NCBI GenBank assembly: GCA_964019335.1
Contig: OZ025747.1
Span: forward strand, 186,001-250,000
Length of the DNA stretch: 64,000 bases
DNA from: Diplonema japonicum
Taxonomy: Eukaryota > Euglenozoa > Diplonemea > Diplonemida > Diplonemidae
Direction of reading: 5' to 3'
Shown: one piece after another, positions 1-10,071 of the stretch
How the letters are laid out: each line of letters starts with the position of its first letter
How positions within the stretch are numbered: position 1 is the first letter of the stretch
Translations under genes and position numbers: made by a program
Notes under the pieces: model-generated
Database searches by the model: none
What the model was told of the DNA's origin: nothing
The model's input: only the letters and a program-made list of their open reading frames with translations

Positions 1-438
1 ACAAAAACAGAAGGGGGAGGGGGGGGGGGGGGGGGGGAAAGAAGGGGAAGGAAGAAGAAAAAAAAAACAAGGGGGAGGAAATACATTAAAAACAGTTTTT
101 ATAAAAAAAGTTAATTCCCATCTTTCCCTTCCCACTCTTTTTTTTTTTGTTACAAATATTTATCTTTCAAAAATTTAAAAATGATTTTATAACTATATGC
201 AACTTGTGCCGAGCAAAAAACTTTCGCAGCTTTTTAAAAAACCTTTTTTGCTCGTGCGAACAACAAAGACATATAGTCATAAAGAATTATTTTTTTCCAA
301 TCCCGTTTTTTCTGACATACCCCCTCCCCCCCCCCCCCCATTTAGCAAAAAAAAAGAAGACTAGTTAGCGAACTGAGAAGAGGGAAAAAGTTGGCCCAAT
401 AACTCCCTTAAAAGAGAAGTGATTTTAAAAAAAAAAAA
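1..438. other. Intergenic, homopolymer-rich, with a dispersed foldback repeat
   Basis: No gene seen. The stretch holds a G-run near 22-37, A-rich DNA, one half of a dispersed foldback repeat (149-290), a C-run near 325-340 and an A-run that ends at the start codon of the next gene. Confidence 0.7.
149..290. repeat. Dispersed foldback repeat, copy 1 (left half)
   Basis: The sequence from GTTACAAATATTTATC to CATATAGTCATAAAGAATTA recurs at about 12153-12290 with small indels, and a fragment recurs near 9250-9300. The arms are imperfect inverted copies of each other: TTATAACTATATG ... GAGCAAAAAA on the left and TTTTTGCTCG ... CATATAGTCATAA on the right. The RNA or single strand could fold into a long hairpin. 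It resembles a MITE-type element. No coding capacity. Confidence 0.7.
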
Positions 439-1917
439 ATGTCAAAGCAAGGAATTCAATGGCCGGAAACGAACGGAAAAGTGAGCACGATGGCCACGGG
501 GAAGGAAATATGGAAAGCTGCCGCGGCAAAGTCCGGAGACGAGACCTTGGCCGGAAGAATCGCCGGGGAGAAGAATTGGAGGAACGGCTACCCAAAACAC
601 TGTGTCAGCCTCGCAGAAGAACAGACAAAAAGCGTTGAGATCGCCACCGCCTCCGCCAGGGCCGGCCTCGAGGAAGCCTACAACCGGTTCCTATTCGTAA
701 GAAACGACACAACATGCAAGATCACCGAACTATCAACCATTGAAATCGACACACCATTCACCACAACAGAGGTCAAGGGAACCGGCGAGACCACACAAAA
801 AATCGAGGTCCCATTGAACGGAAAGACCCTAACCGACGAAACTCTGGCAAGCACTACCAAAGGCTGGGCCGATTTCGGTTCCATGGAAGAATCGTGCCAC
901 AAAGCGATAAAGGAAATCGTTGAAATGACCACCTCGCAACGATCCGATATTTTAAAAGACAAAATATTCGTTCTGTTGGGTGCTACATCCGCCGCGGGAC
1001 CCGCCATCCCGCTGTTAAAACTCGGAGCTACAGTGGCAATGATCGCCCGTCCGGGAAAAAAACTGCAAACTCTCATAGAAGAAGGGAAATCAACATCGGG
1101 CACCATGCTCATTCCAACCAGTGGTGAAAAACAAGGCGCGGATGTTTTAACACAGACCCCAGAGATTATCGAATGGTGCCGTTCCCTCGACGCTTCAAAA
1201 ACGCTTGTTATCGGATCGTACATTTATCTTGACGGTGAAGCACACGTCAGAGCAAGTATAGCTTCTGATGTCATTACGCAAAGTGTTTTTGAAACCCGCC
1301 GTTCTACGTGTGTTGCGTTCCTTGGAAGCCCTTCAATCGCTCATGCGTTCTCGGAAGATGCTCACACCGACAGTATTGCGAGGTACGAATCCTCTGGGTT
1401 GCTTAGCAAATGCAACCCGATGAGGGTGTTTAAATATGAGAAGAATTCTCGTCCTGTTAAATATAACATCCCCGTCACCGACGGACTTGTCGTTTTTCAG
1501 GGCCCGAATTATGCGTTAGCAAAGACGTTGCAGTCGTGGAGGGCAGTGTTGTGTAAGGTGGAAGGACGTTTTGCTTCGATTAACCTTGCACCGCCTATGT
1601 ACACGGAGTCGATTTGCCATGTTCCTGCAGCGATGGCCGCGCTTAACGGTTTTCAGGGGTTTCCTCCCCTTGCCGCGTTCCAGCCTGAAACTATGTCGCC
1701 CGTTTTGACTTGTATGCTTTTGTGGGACCTTGTGTCGCCTTCTTCTACGGCACAGCCGGAGACTGCTCTGGATAGCCCCACGCAGATTTTTGTTCAGAAT
1801 GCGTTTCATGGTGGGTCCTGGAGGTGTGCGTACAGTCAGGAGTCTATTGGGTCGTCGATTTTTATTCTTGGGAAGTGTTGGTACACAAAGCCCCCTCTGA
1901 CCCCTCCTTCTATGTGA
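439..1917 (+). CDS. Rossmann-fold (dehydrogenase-like) protein of unknown function
   Basis: An uninterrupted 492-codon reading frame whose ATG directly follows an A-run. A glycine-rich turn at about residues 178-190 (LLGATSAAGP), then LLKLGATVAMIARPGKKL, looks like the first strand-turn-helix-strand of an NAD(P)-binding Rossmann domain. The long N-terminal and C-terminal parts are not recognised. No signal peptide or clear membrane segment. T content rises from about 8-13% in the 5' part to 30-37% in the 3' part, as in several other genes here. The substrate is unknown; other nucleotide-binding folds are possible. Confidence 0.7.
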   Translation: MSKQGIQWPETNGKVSTMATGKEIWKAAAAKSGDETLAGRIAGEKNWRNGYPKHCVSLAEEQTKSVEIATASARAGLEEAYNRFLFVRNDTTCKITELSTIEIDTPFTTTEVKGTGETTQKIEVPLNGKTLTDETLASTTKGWADFGSMEESCHKAIKEIVEMTTSQRSDILKDKIFVLLGATSAAGPAIPLLKLGATVAMIARPGKKLQTLIEEGKSTSGTMLIPTSGEKQGADVLTQTPEIIEWCRSLDASKTLVIGSYIYLDGEAHVRASIASDVITQSVFETRRSTCVAFLGSPSIAHAFSEDAHTDSIARYESSGLLSKCNPMRVFKYEKNSRPVKYNIPVTDGLVVFQGPNYALAKTLQSWRAVLCKVEGRFASINLAPPMYTESICHVPAAMAALNGFQGFPPLAAFQPETMSPVLTCMLLWDLVSPSSTAQPETALDSPTQIFVQNAFHGGSWRCAYSQESIGSSIFILGKCWYTKPPLTPPSM

Positions 1918-2848
1918 AGAAAATAATTTTTTTCTTTTTTTGCTTTACTCATTTTTCCCCCCCCCTTTTTTTTTCTTGCCCGTTCCCCCCGTCTTCTGCG
2001 CGCGTTTCTTTTACCGGCATAAATGGGTATTTCTTTTTTTAAAAAAAAAAAAAAAACATGGAGGGTCAAAAAAAAAAAAAAATAGGTTCACAATTGATAA
2101 TAATGTTGTTCTGTTACTCTCTTTGAAAAGGGAAAAAAAAAAAAAAAAAAATAGAATTAAAAAAAAGAACTCATTGGGTTTGTGTAATAAGGTAGTTTTT
2201 TTTTTTTTTTTTTTTTTTTGACAATATTATTGTCAAAACTAAAAACTAGTTGATGGCAGCGTAATGAGCTATTTTTTATTAGGTGAAAATTCCGCTCGTG
2301 CGCACAAACAAAACAACTTATTTGCAGTCCTGAATTTTTTTTTTCTTTCACTCCCATCATGATTTTTTTGTTCCCCCCCCCCCCCCTCCAGTGCTTTATC
2401 TCCAGATTTTTTTTCTTTTTTTTTTCTTGCAAAAACGAGTCTTTTGACTAAACAAAAGGGAGACGTTGAATTGGCGAAGTGTTTACAGGGTTTATAAACT
2501 TCTGCAGGTTTCTGCCCGGAAACATACTAGCGGCCAGTTGCTTTTCTTTTTTTTTTTTCTTTTTTTTTCTTTGGAAAGGTGGAAACAAAAGGACAAGGGT
2601 GTTAAGGACCCCTTGGGGGGAAAAAAAAAACCTCTGTTTCGGCCAATAAAAAAAAAAAAAAGAGGATATGGACATGCCCATTAAAGCGCGTTAAAGAACG
2701 TGCAGCTGTTGAAGTACCATTGGGGAAAGAAAAAGAAAAAGAAAAAAAAAAAAGAGTCAAAGTTTTTTTTTTAAGTTTTTTTCTTCTTCTTTTTTTTTCC
2801 GTTCTTCTTTTTTATCAACAAAAGAAAAAGAAAGGGAAAAAAAAAAAA
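1918..2848. other. Intergenic; homopolymers and a fragment of the dispersed repeat
   Basis: Mostly A, T and C runs. At 2219-2312 there is a block that matches the right half (about 12294-12377) of the repeat at 12.15 kb, including ACAATATTATTGT and the GCGTAATGAGCTAT motif. No supported gene; the translated frames are Lys/Phe low complexity. Confidence 0.6.
2219..2312. repeat. Dispersed repeat, right-half copy
   Basis: Shares ACAATATTATTGTC, AAAACTAGTT, GCAGCGTAATGAGCTAT and GCGCACAAACAAA with 12294-12377. The left half found at 149-290 is absent here, so the two halves also occur separately. Confidence 0.65.
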
Positions 2849-3068
2849 ATGACACACACCGTTGACCCGGCGACTATGGACAAATCTGTCCCCCCTCCTC
2901 CCTGTGTCATTGCGGGCACGCCTGTGGAGCAGGCCACCGCTCAAGCTAAGGGGTTTATCGACAATGTTTACCATGCCATGGACAGCAATATGCACTCGAG
3001 CATTCCCTTCAGAGCCGACAGCATCGCCTGTTTCCAGAAGGGCGCCGCAGACAGGTACCAGGTATGTA

Positions 3069-3100
<32 letters not shown>

Positions 3101-3835
3101 TTCTCAGGGCCAGTCTCTCATGGCAAGGCTGCAGATGATGCACCCCTGCAAGAGCAGGGACAAATCAGGAATGTCTGTTCAGATCTTCCCGGGAAACTCG
3201 ATGTTGGTGTTGGTTGCTGGGCTTTCGAGCACCGTGGCAGCTGAGCAAGTATGTTTATTTATAATAAAATAAAAATTTTTTTTTTATCGCAGCAAAGCCA
3301 GACCCTTCAGACCTCTATCCTTCACCGTTTTGCTGATGTGTTTTTGATCTGCTCCGACCCGCAGGGACCCCACATAAAAGCGGCGGTTTTCAGGGAGATT
3401 GATGAAGACTGTGGTGCTCCCACCGCAGGCGCAGTGCAGGGTGACCTCTTCACAAAGGCTGACACTGTTGCGCAGCAGTTCGCTCCGTTCTTCTACGGCA
3501 GTCTCGATGACCCTGCCAAGCGAGGGGGCCTTACCTCCATGTTCAAAGGAGAGTCCTACGTTACCATTGGCCAGGACCTCTTCAAGGGGACCCAGCATAT
3601 TGCGCACAAGATGCACTACATGCCTCAGCTCATCAACCCCACCGCCCGTAAGATTGAAGGGATTGATGCCATCCCCTCCCCCGCCAGTGGTGGGTTCTTC
3701 CTCTTCATCCACGGAGCCTGCCAGCTGGCGGGTGAAGACCGTCAGCAGCGTTTTGTCGATCTCTTCCACTTGGTGCCTGAAGGGTCAAACTTCTGGATTT
3801 CTAACCTCATCATGAAGGTGCACGGTGGCGTCTAA
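2849..3835 (+). CDS. Protein with two tandem NTF2 domains
   Basis: Three exons, 2849-3061, 3108-3248 and 3293-3835, separated by phase-0 introns (GTATGT...CAG) of 46 and 44 nt. The product is 298 aa. Residues about 25-150 show the NTF2 layout: helix with FIDNVYHAMD, RYQG, MARLQMM, MSVQIFPGNSMLVLVAG and FADVFLICSD. Residues about 160-297 repeat it: QFAPFFYGSLDD, YVTIGQDLFKG, FFLFIHGACQLAG and RFVDLFHLVP. Single-domain NTF2 carries RanGDP into the nucleus as a homodimer, and NTF2 folds also occur in mRNA export factors and G3BP. A covalent pair suggests an intramolecular dimer (inference). No RNA-binding or NES region is attached. The start follows an A-run. Confidence 0.82.
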
Positions 3836-4457
3836 GAACAGCGAGAGGAATAAAAAAAAAAAAAAAAATTCTGGTCCGCAGTGTGCTGTTTTTTTTTTTT
3901 TTGGACTTGCTTCAATGTGAATTTGGAGGAGGGGGAAAAAAAAGGAAGGGAAGGGAGTAGGGGGGGGGGGGGGGGATTGACAAACGATTTTTTTCTCTTT
4001 TTTTCTCTCTGTCTTAAACCCGTTGTTGGGCGGGAGTAAGAAAAAAAAAAAAAAAATACTTTTTTAAAAAAAAAGAATGGGGGGGAAAAAAAAGCAAAAT
4101 TGTTTGTTTTTTGTTGAAAGTGGGTATTTTTTTTTTTTTCATTTAACCCGTAAAGGAACCCGAGCTGATGGATATTGGTCTTTTAAAAAGAGAAGGGGAA
4201 AAAAAAAATCATGATGGATGAGTGGAACCCCATCGGTCCTTTATGGGTTTTTAAAAAAAAAAAAAGAAATGAAAGAGGGAAAAAAAAGAAAATGGTCATT
4301 ATTTATTTATTTTTTTTCCCCCTCCTCCCCCTTCCCCTTGGGATCCCCCCCCCTTTTTTTCCTCTTTTTTCATTCTTTCTAATTTTTTTCTCGTCTTCTT
4401 TTACCCGTCGGTTCTTCAACAAAAAAAAAGAGGGCGGGGTAAAAAAAAAAAAAAAAA
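3836..4457. other. Intergenic, homopolymer-rich
   Basis: A, T, G and C runs only. No gene or structured element recognised. The A-run at the end abuts the start codon of the PPR gene. Confidence 0.6.
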
Positions 4458-5618
4458 ATGCCCCTTCGGTTAAGAAGTTTCATCTGCAGGCCGATGAGAT
4501 CGGCATACACCTCAGCACACCAAGATAGGCGGTACGATACAGGGAGATCTGACGGAGCAGCCGCAAATTACATAAAACATAAGTACAAGCTGCATCGAAA
4601 CGAGATTAAAGGAAAACGACTGTGGGAAATCAAAAGCAGCAGCAGAGAGGTGATGGACCAAGGTAGAGCCATGATTGGAGAATTACGTGCAATGAAAGGC
4701 GCCGGGTGGGAAATCGGCCCTATGACCTACACATCAGCTGTTTCAGTATTCGCAAGCTACGGTCTGTCAAAGTGGGCCCACCGCATGATGGAAGAAATGA
4801 TTGCCGACGGCATGCAGCCTGCTAAAGAGACCTTCAATGCCCTTCTGTGGGCATACGCCGAAAATGGTGAATTAAGAGGGATTTGCAAGGTGTGGGAAGA
4901 AATGCAAAAAAATGGTGTGAAACCAGACAGCATAACCTATAATGTTTTGATGATGGGCGTAATGAAAGCTGGGCACAAAGATGTTTGTTTCAAATTATTT
5001 GAACTCATCAAAAGCGACGGTCTTGTCCCAGACACACAATTTTATAACACCCTCATCACCGCCGCTTCCAACACAGAAGAGGCATGGGCCATCATTAATA
5101 AACTGAAGGAGGAGGGTCTCCAGCCTGACCAGTTCACATTCTACTTTCTGATGAAGCTCGCTGCACGTGACGGCGATGTCCGGGCTGCCGAAGACACCCT
5201 TCGCCAGCTCTCTGCCCATCGTGTCATGGCATCCTCGTCCCATTGGTCGATCCTTCTCGTTGCTTACAGAACTGCTGGAGATTATGAAGGGTGTCTAAGG
5301 GTGTGGGAAAGAATGAAAGATGCTGGAGTTAAGCCGGTATGTTATCTTTTTTTTTAAAAAAAAAAAAATTTTTTTTTTTTAAAGACGTCCGGCACATTGA
5401 CTGAGCTGTTCCGTGCGCAGGAGATGCAGGAAATCAATATTCGAAAACAGCGAGGCGAAATGGAGGTATTTTAAAAAAAAAATTTTTTTTTTTATAAAAA
5501 AAAAAAAAATAATAAGGCGGCGAGGCTAGCGGAAGCGCATCTAAACGGGACCACAGGGGACTGCATCAAAACAAAAGAAGATCTAGATGGAGAGGAGGAC
5601 CTCATTGGGTCTGAATGA
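4458..5618 (+). CDS. Pentatricopeptide repeat (PPR) protein
   Basis: Exons 4458-5336, 5385-5465 and 5517-5618 give 353 aa; both introns are about 50 nt and are filled by A and T runs. PPR motifs run from about residue 85 to 290, with typical ends such as MQKNGVKPDSITYNVLMMG, LIKSDGLVPDTQFYNTLI and LKEEGLQPDQFTFYFLMKL. The N-terminus is basic (RLRSF..RPMRSAY), compatible with a mitochondrial presequence. PPR proteins bind organellar RNA one base per repeat. A second possible acceptor (GCGCAG, ends 5420) keeps the frame and would shorten exon 2 by 12 codons. Confidence 0.85.
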
Positions 5619-5734
5619 AGCGGGAAAAGAAAAAAAAAAAGAAAAGCGTCGCCTGTTCTTACATACCAAATATAAATAATTTTCCCCTTTTCTTCCAAAA
5701 ACAAAAAATAAAAGAGCACCCCCCCCTCAAAAAA

Positions 5735-7228
5735 ATGTCAAGCGAAAAAGTTCTAGGGCTGCTACTACGGGCGGCGTCGAAGAGCGAAGAACCGAACAGG
5801 GGCGGGCAAACAAACCAAAACCCAGACAACACGTCGGTCTTCACAACCGCGATGCCAAGCAGCATACGACCGAATTTCTGGCCCTCCGACGAAGGGAAAA
5901 AGAAATCACGCCCGGACATGAGCAGCTCCATGTTTGAGGCGTGGAAAAAAGGGAAAAACCCCTCATACGCCCCGGGACTGATATCCCCAAAAGAAGAAAA
6001 CACACAACACCAACCACAACGGGTTCTTCCCGAGAGAGAACGATGGGCGGACAAAGCCCACGGGGACAACATAAGTTCTTCCGGAACAAAGCTATTCTTC
6101 GACATGGCCACTTCGCTTCTCGACGACACCACTGCAGTGGAGACAGCGGACGCACTATCGCCTCAACCGAAAAACTCTCAATTCTGTGCGTTTTGTTTAT
6201 CAGCCCCTGTTGAACCCATTGCGCTCCCTTGTACACATATTACATGTTCTACTTGCATACCACGAGCTTCAAACCCCGTAACCTGCCCTGTATGCCACGC
6301 GGAACACACATTATCGCATCGTCCTTACAAGCGATCATCAGAATCGCCATCATCATCATCGATATCTACATTAGCGCCTATCGCTGTTATTGACGATCCG
6401 TGCGGGAGATGCGGGCAACGGGAGGCCACCTCGGTGTGTTTGGAATGTAAAACAGGATACTGTGCCATGTGCAATGGTATAGTCCATGTTGGAGTACTTG
6501 CATCGCATATTGTGGAAGACATCGCAGGCGAGGCTCAAGGAGGCCGGTGCCGCCGCCATGCTGGACATTCTTTAGATTTTTACGACAAGGATGAGGGTGT
6601 TTTACTATGTATTGTATGCTTGCAGAATGAACACCAACACCGTGGGAACGAATGTGTTTCCGTGGCAGAAGCTGCTCAAGATGCTCGGAGTGAACTAAGC
6701 GACGCGTTGGGTTATACAGCAGGGTTTCTGGGAACACTTCAGGGACACGTCAGGAAACTACGAGAAAGTGTCGAAAGTATAGATATGATGCGGGAGGGCA
6801 GTGTTAAAGCTGTTGAGGATGGTTTTTCAGAGTGGCGGCGGGCCATAGACGAGAAGGAGGAGGAGATGAAAGCTCATGTTGAGGATTTTTACATGGCGCA
6901 GCGGACTGCGTCTGAGCACGAGCTGGGCAAGCAGCTTGCCCTGTTGTCCACTTTCAACGCGAACGCTGCGAAGATGCAGTCGCTCCTCTCCGACTCCTCC
7001 CGTCCCCAGTCCACGGTCATCTCGCGGAGGCTCCTCAACCTCACGGAATTGCTTTCCCTCTCGCGGCACGTGCTTTACCTGCCGCCGATTTCCCGTGTCG
7101 CTGTTTCTGTTACCCAGCCAACTGCATTGTCGGAGATACCCCCCCTCGCACCGATTCCTGTGCAACCAAAGCAGGTATACACATATACTAATGACCACCC
7201 GTTGCCGATGTGGGCGGAACAAGAGTAG
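5735..7228 (+). CDS. RING / B-box (TRIM-like) zinc-finger protein
   Basis: A single exon of 497 codons. I chose the ATG after the A-run at 5730-5734 rather than the in-frame upstream codon in Lys-rich low complexity. Residues about 151-190 hold a RING finger: CAFC, CTHITCSTC and CPVC. Two B-box-like fingers follow: CGRCGQ...CLECKTGYCAMC at about 222-250 and CRRHAGHSLDFY...CIVCLQNEH at about 272-310. A helical, coiled-coil-like region occupies about 315-440. This is the RING-Bbox-coiled-coil order of TRIM-type E3 ubiquitin ligases. The C-terminus has no SPRY or NHL domain. The first 150 residues look disordered. Confidence 0.82.
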   Translation: MSSEKVLGLLLRAASKSEEPNRGGQTNQNPDNTSVFTTAMPSSIRPNFWPSDEGKKKSRPDMSSSMFEAWKKGKNPSYAPGLISPKEENTQHQPQRVLPERERWADKAHGDNISSSGTKLFFDMATSLLDDTTAVETADALSPQPKNSQFCAFCLSAPVEPIALPCTHITCSTCIPRASNPVTCPVCHAEHTLSHRPYKRSSESPSSSSISTLAPIAVIDDPCGRCGQREATSVCLECKTGYCAMCNGIVHVGVLASHIVEDIAGEAQGGRCRRHAGHSLDFYDKDEGVLLCIVCLQNEHQHRGNECVSVAEAAQDARSELSDALGYTAGFLGTLQGHVRKLRESVESIDMMREGSVKAVEDGFSEWRRAIDEKEEEMKAHVEDFYMAQRTASEHELGKQLALLSTFNANAAKMQSLLSDSSRPQSTVISRRLLNLTELLSLSRHVLYLPPISRVAVSVTQPTALSEIPPLAPIPVQPKQVYTYTNDHPLPMWAEQE

Positions 7229-7369
7229 TACGAAAAAAAAAAAAAAAAAAAAAAAAAAATCGGCGAAATCTGCTGAAACTAGAATTTTTCCTTGCTTTAT
7301 TATTTTTTTTATTTTTCCTGGAAAAAAAAAAAAAAAAAAAAAAGTGAACAAAAAAAAAAAAAAAAAAAA

Positions 7370-7717
7370 ATGACAAAGTGCGACAATTGCTCCTTCGACG
7401 CAGGCAGCTCGAAACATTGCTGCAAGCTGTGCCACTTGAAGCCGGGCTCGCACGGGCCGATGTGTAAAAAGAATGAGATAAAATGTCTTAACTGCCACTT
7501 TGCGGTGACGGGGCTTGAGAAGCATTGCTGTGATGAATGTGCTACGAGCTCAGGGACGCACAGTTCGCATTGCCAGAGAATCGCGGTCAGGTGTGCTGGT
7601 TGCAGCAACCAGGTCACAGGTGTACTCCCTACGCACTGCTGCGAGGTGTGCAGCGTAAAGCCAAAACACCACGGCCCCCTTTGCAGCAAGCTTAAGAAGG
7701 TTACATACGCTAAGTAA
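7370..7717 (+). CDS. Small Cys/His triple-repeat protein, copy 1
   Basis: 115 aa starting right after an A-run. Three repeats of about 36 residues follow the pattern C-x2-C-x(8-9)-HCC-x2-C-x(6-9)-H-x(2-3)-C. Each repeat could bind two metal ions or form a disulfide knot. No signal peptide, so an intracellular metal-binding role is more likely (inference). It is about 260 nt upstream of a paralog with the same layout (7980-8330), so the pair is a tandem duplication. I do not recognise the family. Confidence 0.8.
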   Translation: MTKCDNCSFDAGSSKHCCKLCHLKPGSHGPMCKKNEIKCLNCHFAVTGLEKHCCDECATSSGTHSSHCQRIAVRCAGCSNQVTGVLPTHCCEVCSVKPKHHGPLCSKLKKVTYAK

Positions 7718-7812
7718 AAAAAAAAAAAAAAAAAGAAAATTACTATTACATTGGGTTACGAATTCTTCGTCTTCCCCCTTTCTCTCTCTCTCTCTAGCTA
7801 ATATTCTGTTTC

Positions 7813-7856
<44 letters not shown>

Positions 7857-7979
7857 CGAAGCAGTTTTCCAAAAAAAAAAAAAAAAAAAAAAAACCCTTT
7901 CTTTTTTATTCTTCTTTCACCCCTTTTTTATTTCTTCTTCTTTTCTTTTATTTCTATTAGATTTTAAAAAGAAAAAAAA

Positions 7980-8330
7980 ATGACTAAGTGTTCAAACTGC
8001 TCCTTCGACGCAGGAAGCTCGCGGCACTGTTGCACCATGTGTCACATTAAGCCGGGGTCACACGGGCCGTTGTGCAAAAAGAAGGAGATTAAATGTGCTG
8101 GCTGCCACTTCGCGGTAACTGGGGTTGCGCAGAACCACTGTTGTGGAACCTGTGCTTTTAAGGCATGGTCTCATGGGCCCAACTGCCAGAGAGTTGCTGT
8201 AAAGTGTGGCGGATGTAGCTACACCGTAATTGGCGTCCACCCTACTCATTGTTGTGATATGTGCTTTGAGAAGCCTGGTTACCATGGCGTACTCTGCAGC
8301 AAACTCAAGAAAAAAAAATATGCTGAATAA
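7980..8330 (+). CDS. Small Cys/His triple-repeat protein, copy 2
   Basis: 116 aa, a paralog of the gene at 7370. It has the same three repeats and conserves every Cys of the CxxC and HCCxxC motifs and the final His..Cys pair of each repeat. The second repeat has one extra residue. Both proteins end in a CSKLKK-type basic tail. Spacer residues have diverged, so the duplication is not recent. The start follows AGAAAAAAAA. Function unknown. Confidence 0.8.
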   Translation: MTKCSNCSFDAGSSRHCCTMCHIKPGSHGPLCKKKEIKCAGCHFAVTGVAQNHCCGTCAFKAWSHGPNCQRVAVKCGGCSYTVIGVHPTHCCDMCFEKPGYHGVLCSKLKKKKYAE

Positions 8331-8418
8331 AAAAAAAAATAAAAAAAAATAAAATAAAAAAGAAGGATTTATCCTCTTTTTCTTTTTTTTATTTTATTTT
8401 TATTTTAATTCTGTTACA

Positions 8419-9230
8419 AGATATCTACCGGATTTGTACTTATATTGTTATGTGAAAAGTCCCAAATTGGGCAAAAAATTCGAAAAAGGTACATAATATT
8501 TACAGAACACCATTAAAACAGAACATAAAAATTACAAAAATAAAAAAAATCCCAGAAAATATCCCTAAAAATAAAAAATCCCAGGACAAAAACAAAATAC
8601 CCCCCAGCCGGGGAGGGGGGGTGGTATTACCGCAATTCTAGTTCACTATTGCCCAGTCCTGCACGTAAAGCACACCACATAGTCGCAGGACGGGCAGACC
8701 CTCCCGCGGGTGCTCATGTCATGCTCACCAGAGCATTCCGTGCACTACCACACTGGTCTCCTTTCTAACCTGCTTGAGGGTTGCGCTGCAGTTGGGGCAG
8801 GGCACCCTCGTCACGTTGTTCGTTCGCTGGCTTGGGGTCACTTGGCTTGGTGCCGCTGCTTGGCTTGGGGCTGAGGCTTCTTGGTCAGGCATTTCTTCGG
8901 GACAGAAGCCGGACCAACAGCAGTAAGAAGGGCTTCTCTTCTGTGTCTTTTCCGCTCTTTCTTTATCTGGGCCTTCAGGGCGTCCGCGTACCTTGTTTTG
9001 AAAATGGAAACCAAAAAGTAGATCTTGTACACCACAAACGTGGCTTTGATTTTAGTGGGGCCTGTCCTGGGGGGGGGTCAGGCCAAAAATAATAAAAATA
9101 GTTTTTTGTATTGTTCTGTAAAAAGTCCCAAGTTGGGTCCAAAATCCGAAAAAGGTACATAATTTATACAGTACACTAAATCCCCAGACCATTATTAAAA
9201 CTGAACAATATAAATACAAATCCGGTATCT
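8419..9230. mobile_element. Degraded DNA-transposon-like element with terminal inverted repeats
   Basis: The left end (8419-8449) and right end (9204-9230) are inverted copies: CCGGATTTGTACTTATATTG on the left and CAATATAAATACAAATCCGG on the right, one mismatch over about 22 bp. Just inside each end lies a direct repeat with the core AAAAAGGTACATAAT. The interior carries a decayed minus-strand coding remnant with zinc-finger-like cysteines. No target-site duplication was identified. Confidence 0.6.
8648..9057 (-). pseudogene. Decayed minus-strand ORF with CxxC zinc-finger remnant
   Basis: One minus-strand frame (about 9057-8838) is open and basic (ATFVVYKIYFLV..., then KKERKRHRRE). It stops, and farther downstream two other frames show CPNC, then CTEC..., CPSC and CFTC. 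Restoring the cysteine spacing would need at least one frameshift, so the gene is broken. A C-terminal cysteine-rich finger after a basic helix recalls the end of piggyBac-type transposases, but this is weak inference. Confidence 0.35.
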
Positions 9231-9249
9231 TTTCAAAAAAAAAAAAAAT

Positions 9250-9300
9250 AGTTTTATAACTATATGCAACTTTGTGGAAAAAACTGACTATTCACAGCTA
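9250..9300. repeat. Dispersed foldback repeat, fragment
   Basis: GTTTTATAACTATATGCAACTT here matches the left arm of the copies at 149 and 12153. The rest has diverged or been lost. Confidence 0.5.
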
Positions 9301-9459
9301 AAAAAAAAATAATTTTTCTTCTGAGAAGTCAGCATCATTGGAACCCCACTCGTCCGGTCTTCGCGTCCCTGAAGGCAACCCACCTACTCTAGAGGAGCAA
9401 CTGCGAACTCATTGCATCCTCAACACTCGCAAGTTGGTTTCACGCCCAAGCCCTCCTTT

Positions 9460-9487
9460 ATACCCGGGTAATATAAAGCCCGGGTAT
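9460..9487. other. Perfect 9-bp hairpin ATACCCGGG / CCCGGGTAT
   Basis: A perfect inverted repeat with a 10-nt A/T-rich loop in otherwise non-coding DNA. Its function is unknown. It could be a transposon end or part of a small RNA. Confidence 0.5.
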
Positions 9488-9798
9488 GCAAAAGCTGGGC
9501 GGATTTAATTGAATTTTGCACAAATTTTCTTTTTTTTTCTCTCCCAGAGTAAACGTCTAAGGAGGGGGGCACAGTTGTGTCGCCTTGACGTTAAAAGATA
9601 AGATTTTTTTTTCTTGTCGAACAGCAAGACCTTTAACCGGGTCTAGGTGCCAGGGGTTCAAAATAAAGCAAACTTTGCGGCGAGCAACTGTAAACGGCAC
9701 AAACAGACCTTTTAAAACACCGATGTTAAAAGATCGAGGTTTTTTGTTTTTCTTCTCTATTTTCATCCGCTATCTGATATATACGATCAACTCGCTTT

Positions 9799-9830
<32 letters not shown>

Positions 9831-10071
9831 TTTTTTTTTGATATTCAATGCTTATCGTATCCATTCTATGTTAGCCTGTCATTCACTTGATCTCATCTAG
9901 CAGTTTTCCCTAACCTACCACCCCCATTTCGAAAAAAGAAGATTATTACTTCAGGCGCCCTGCCACATACTGCAGGTACCCTTAGATGTCTCTTTTTTTC
10001 TTTCCTTTTTTATATTTATTTTTTATTTTCGAAATTTTTGAAAACCCCTCCAAAAAAAACCAGGCGTCCAC

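Noticed and set aside
1836-2432. Minus-strand frames rich in Lys or Phe
   Set aside because: They are translations of A/T homopolymers; similar frames occur throughout the window with no domain or codon signal.
8403-9235. LTR retrotransposon (direct repeats at both ends)
   Set aside because: The direct repeats are only about 100 bp and diverged, there is no reverse transcriptase or integrase sequence, and the outermost ends are inverted, which fits a DNA element.
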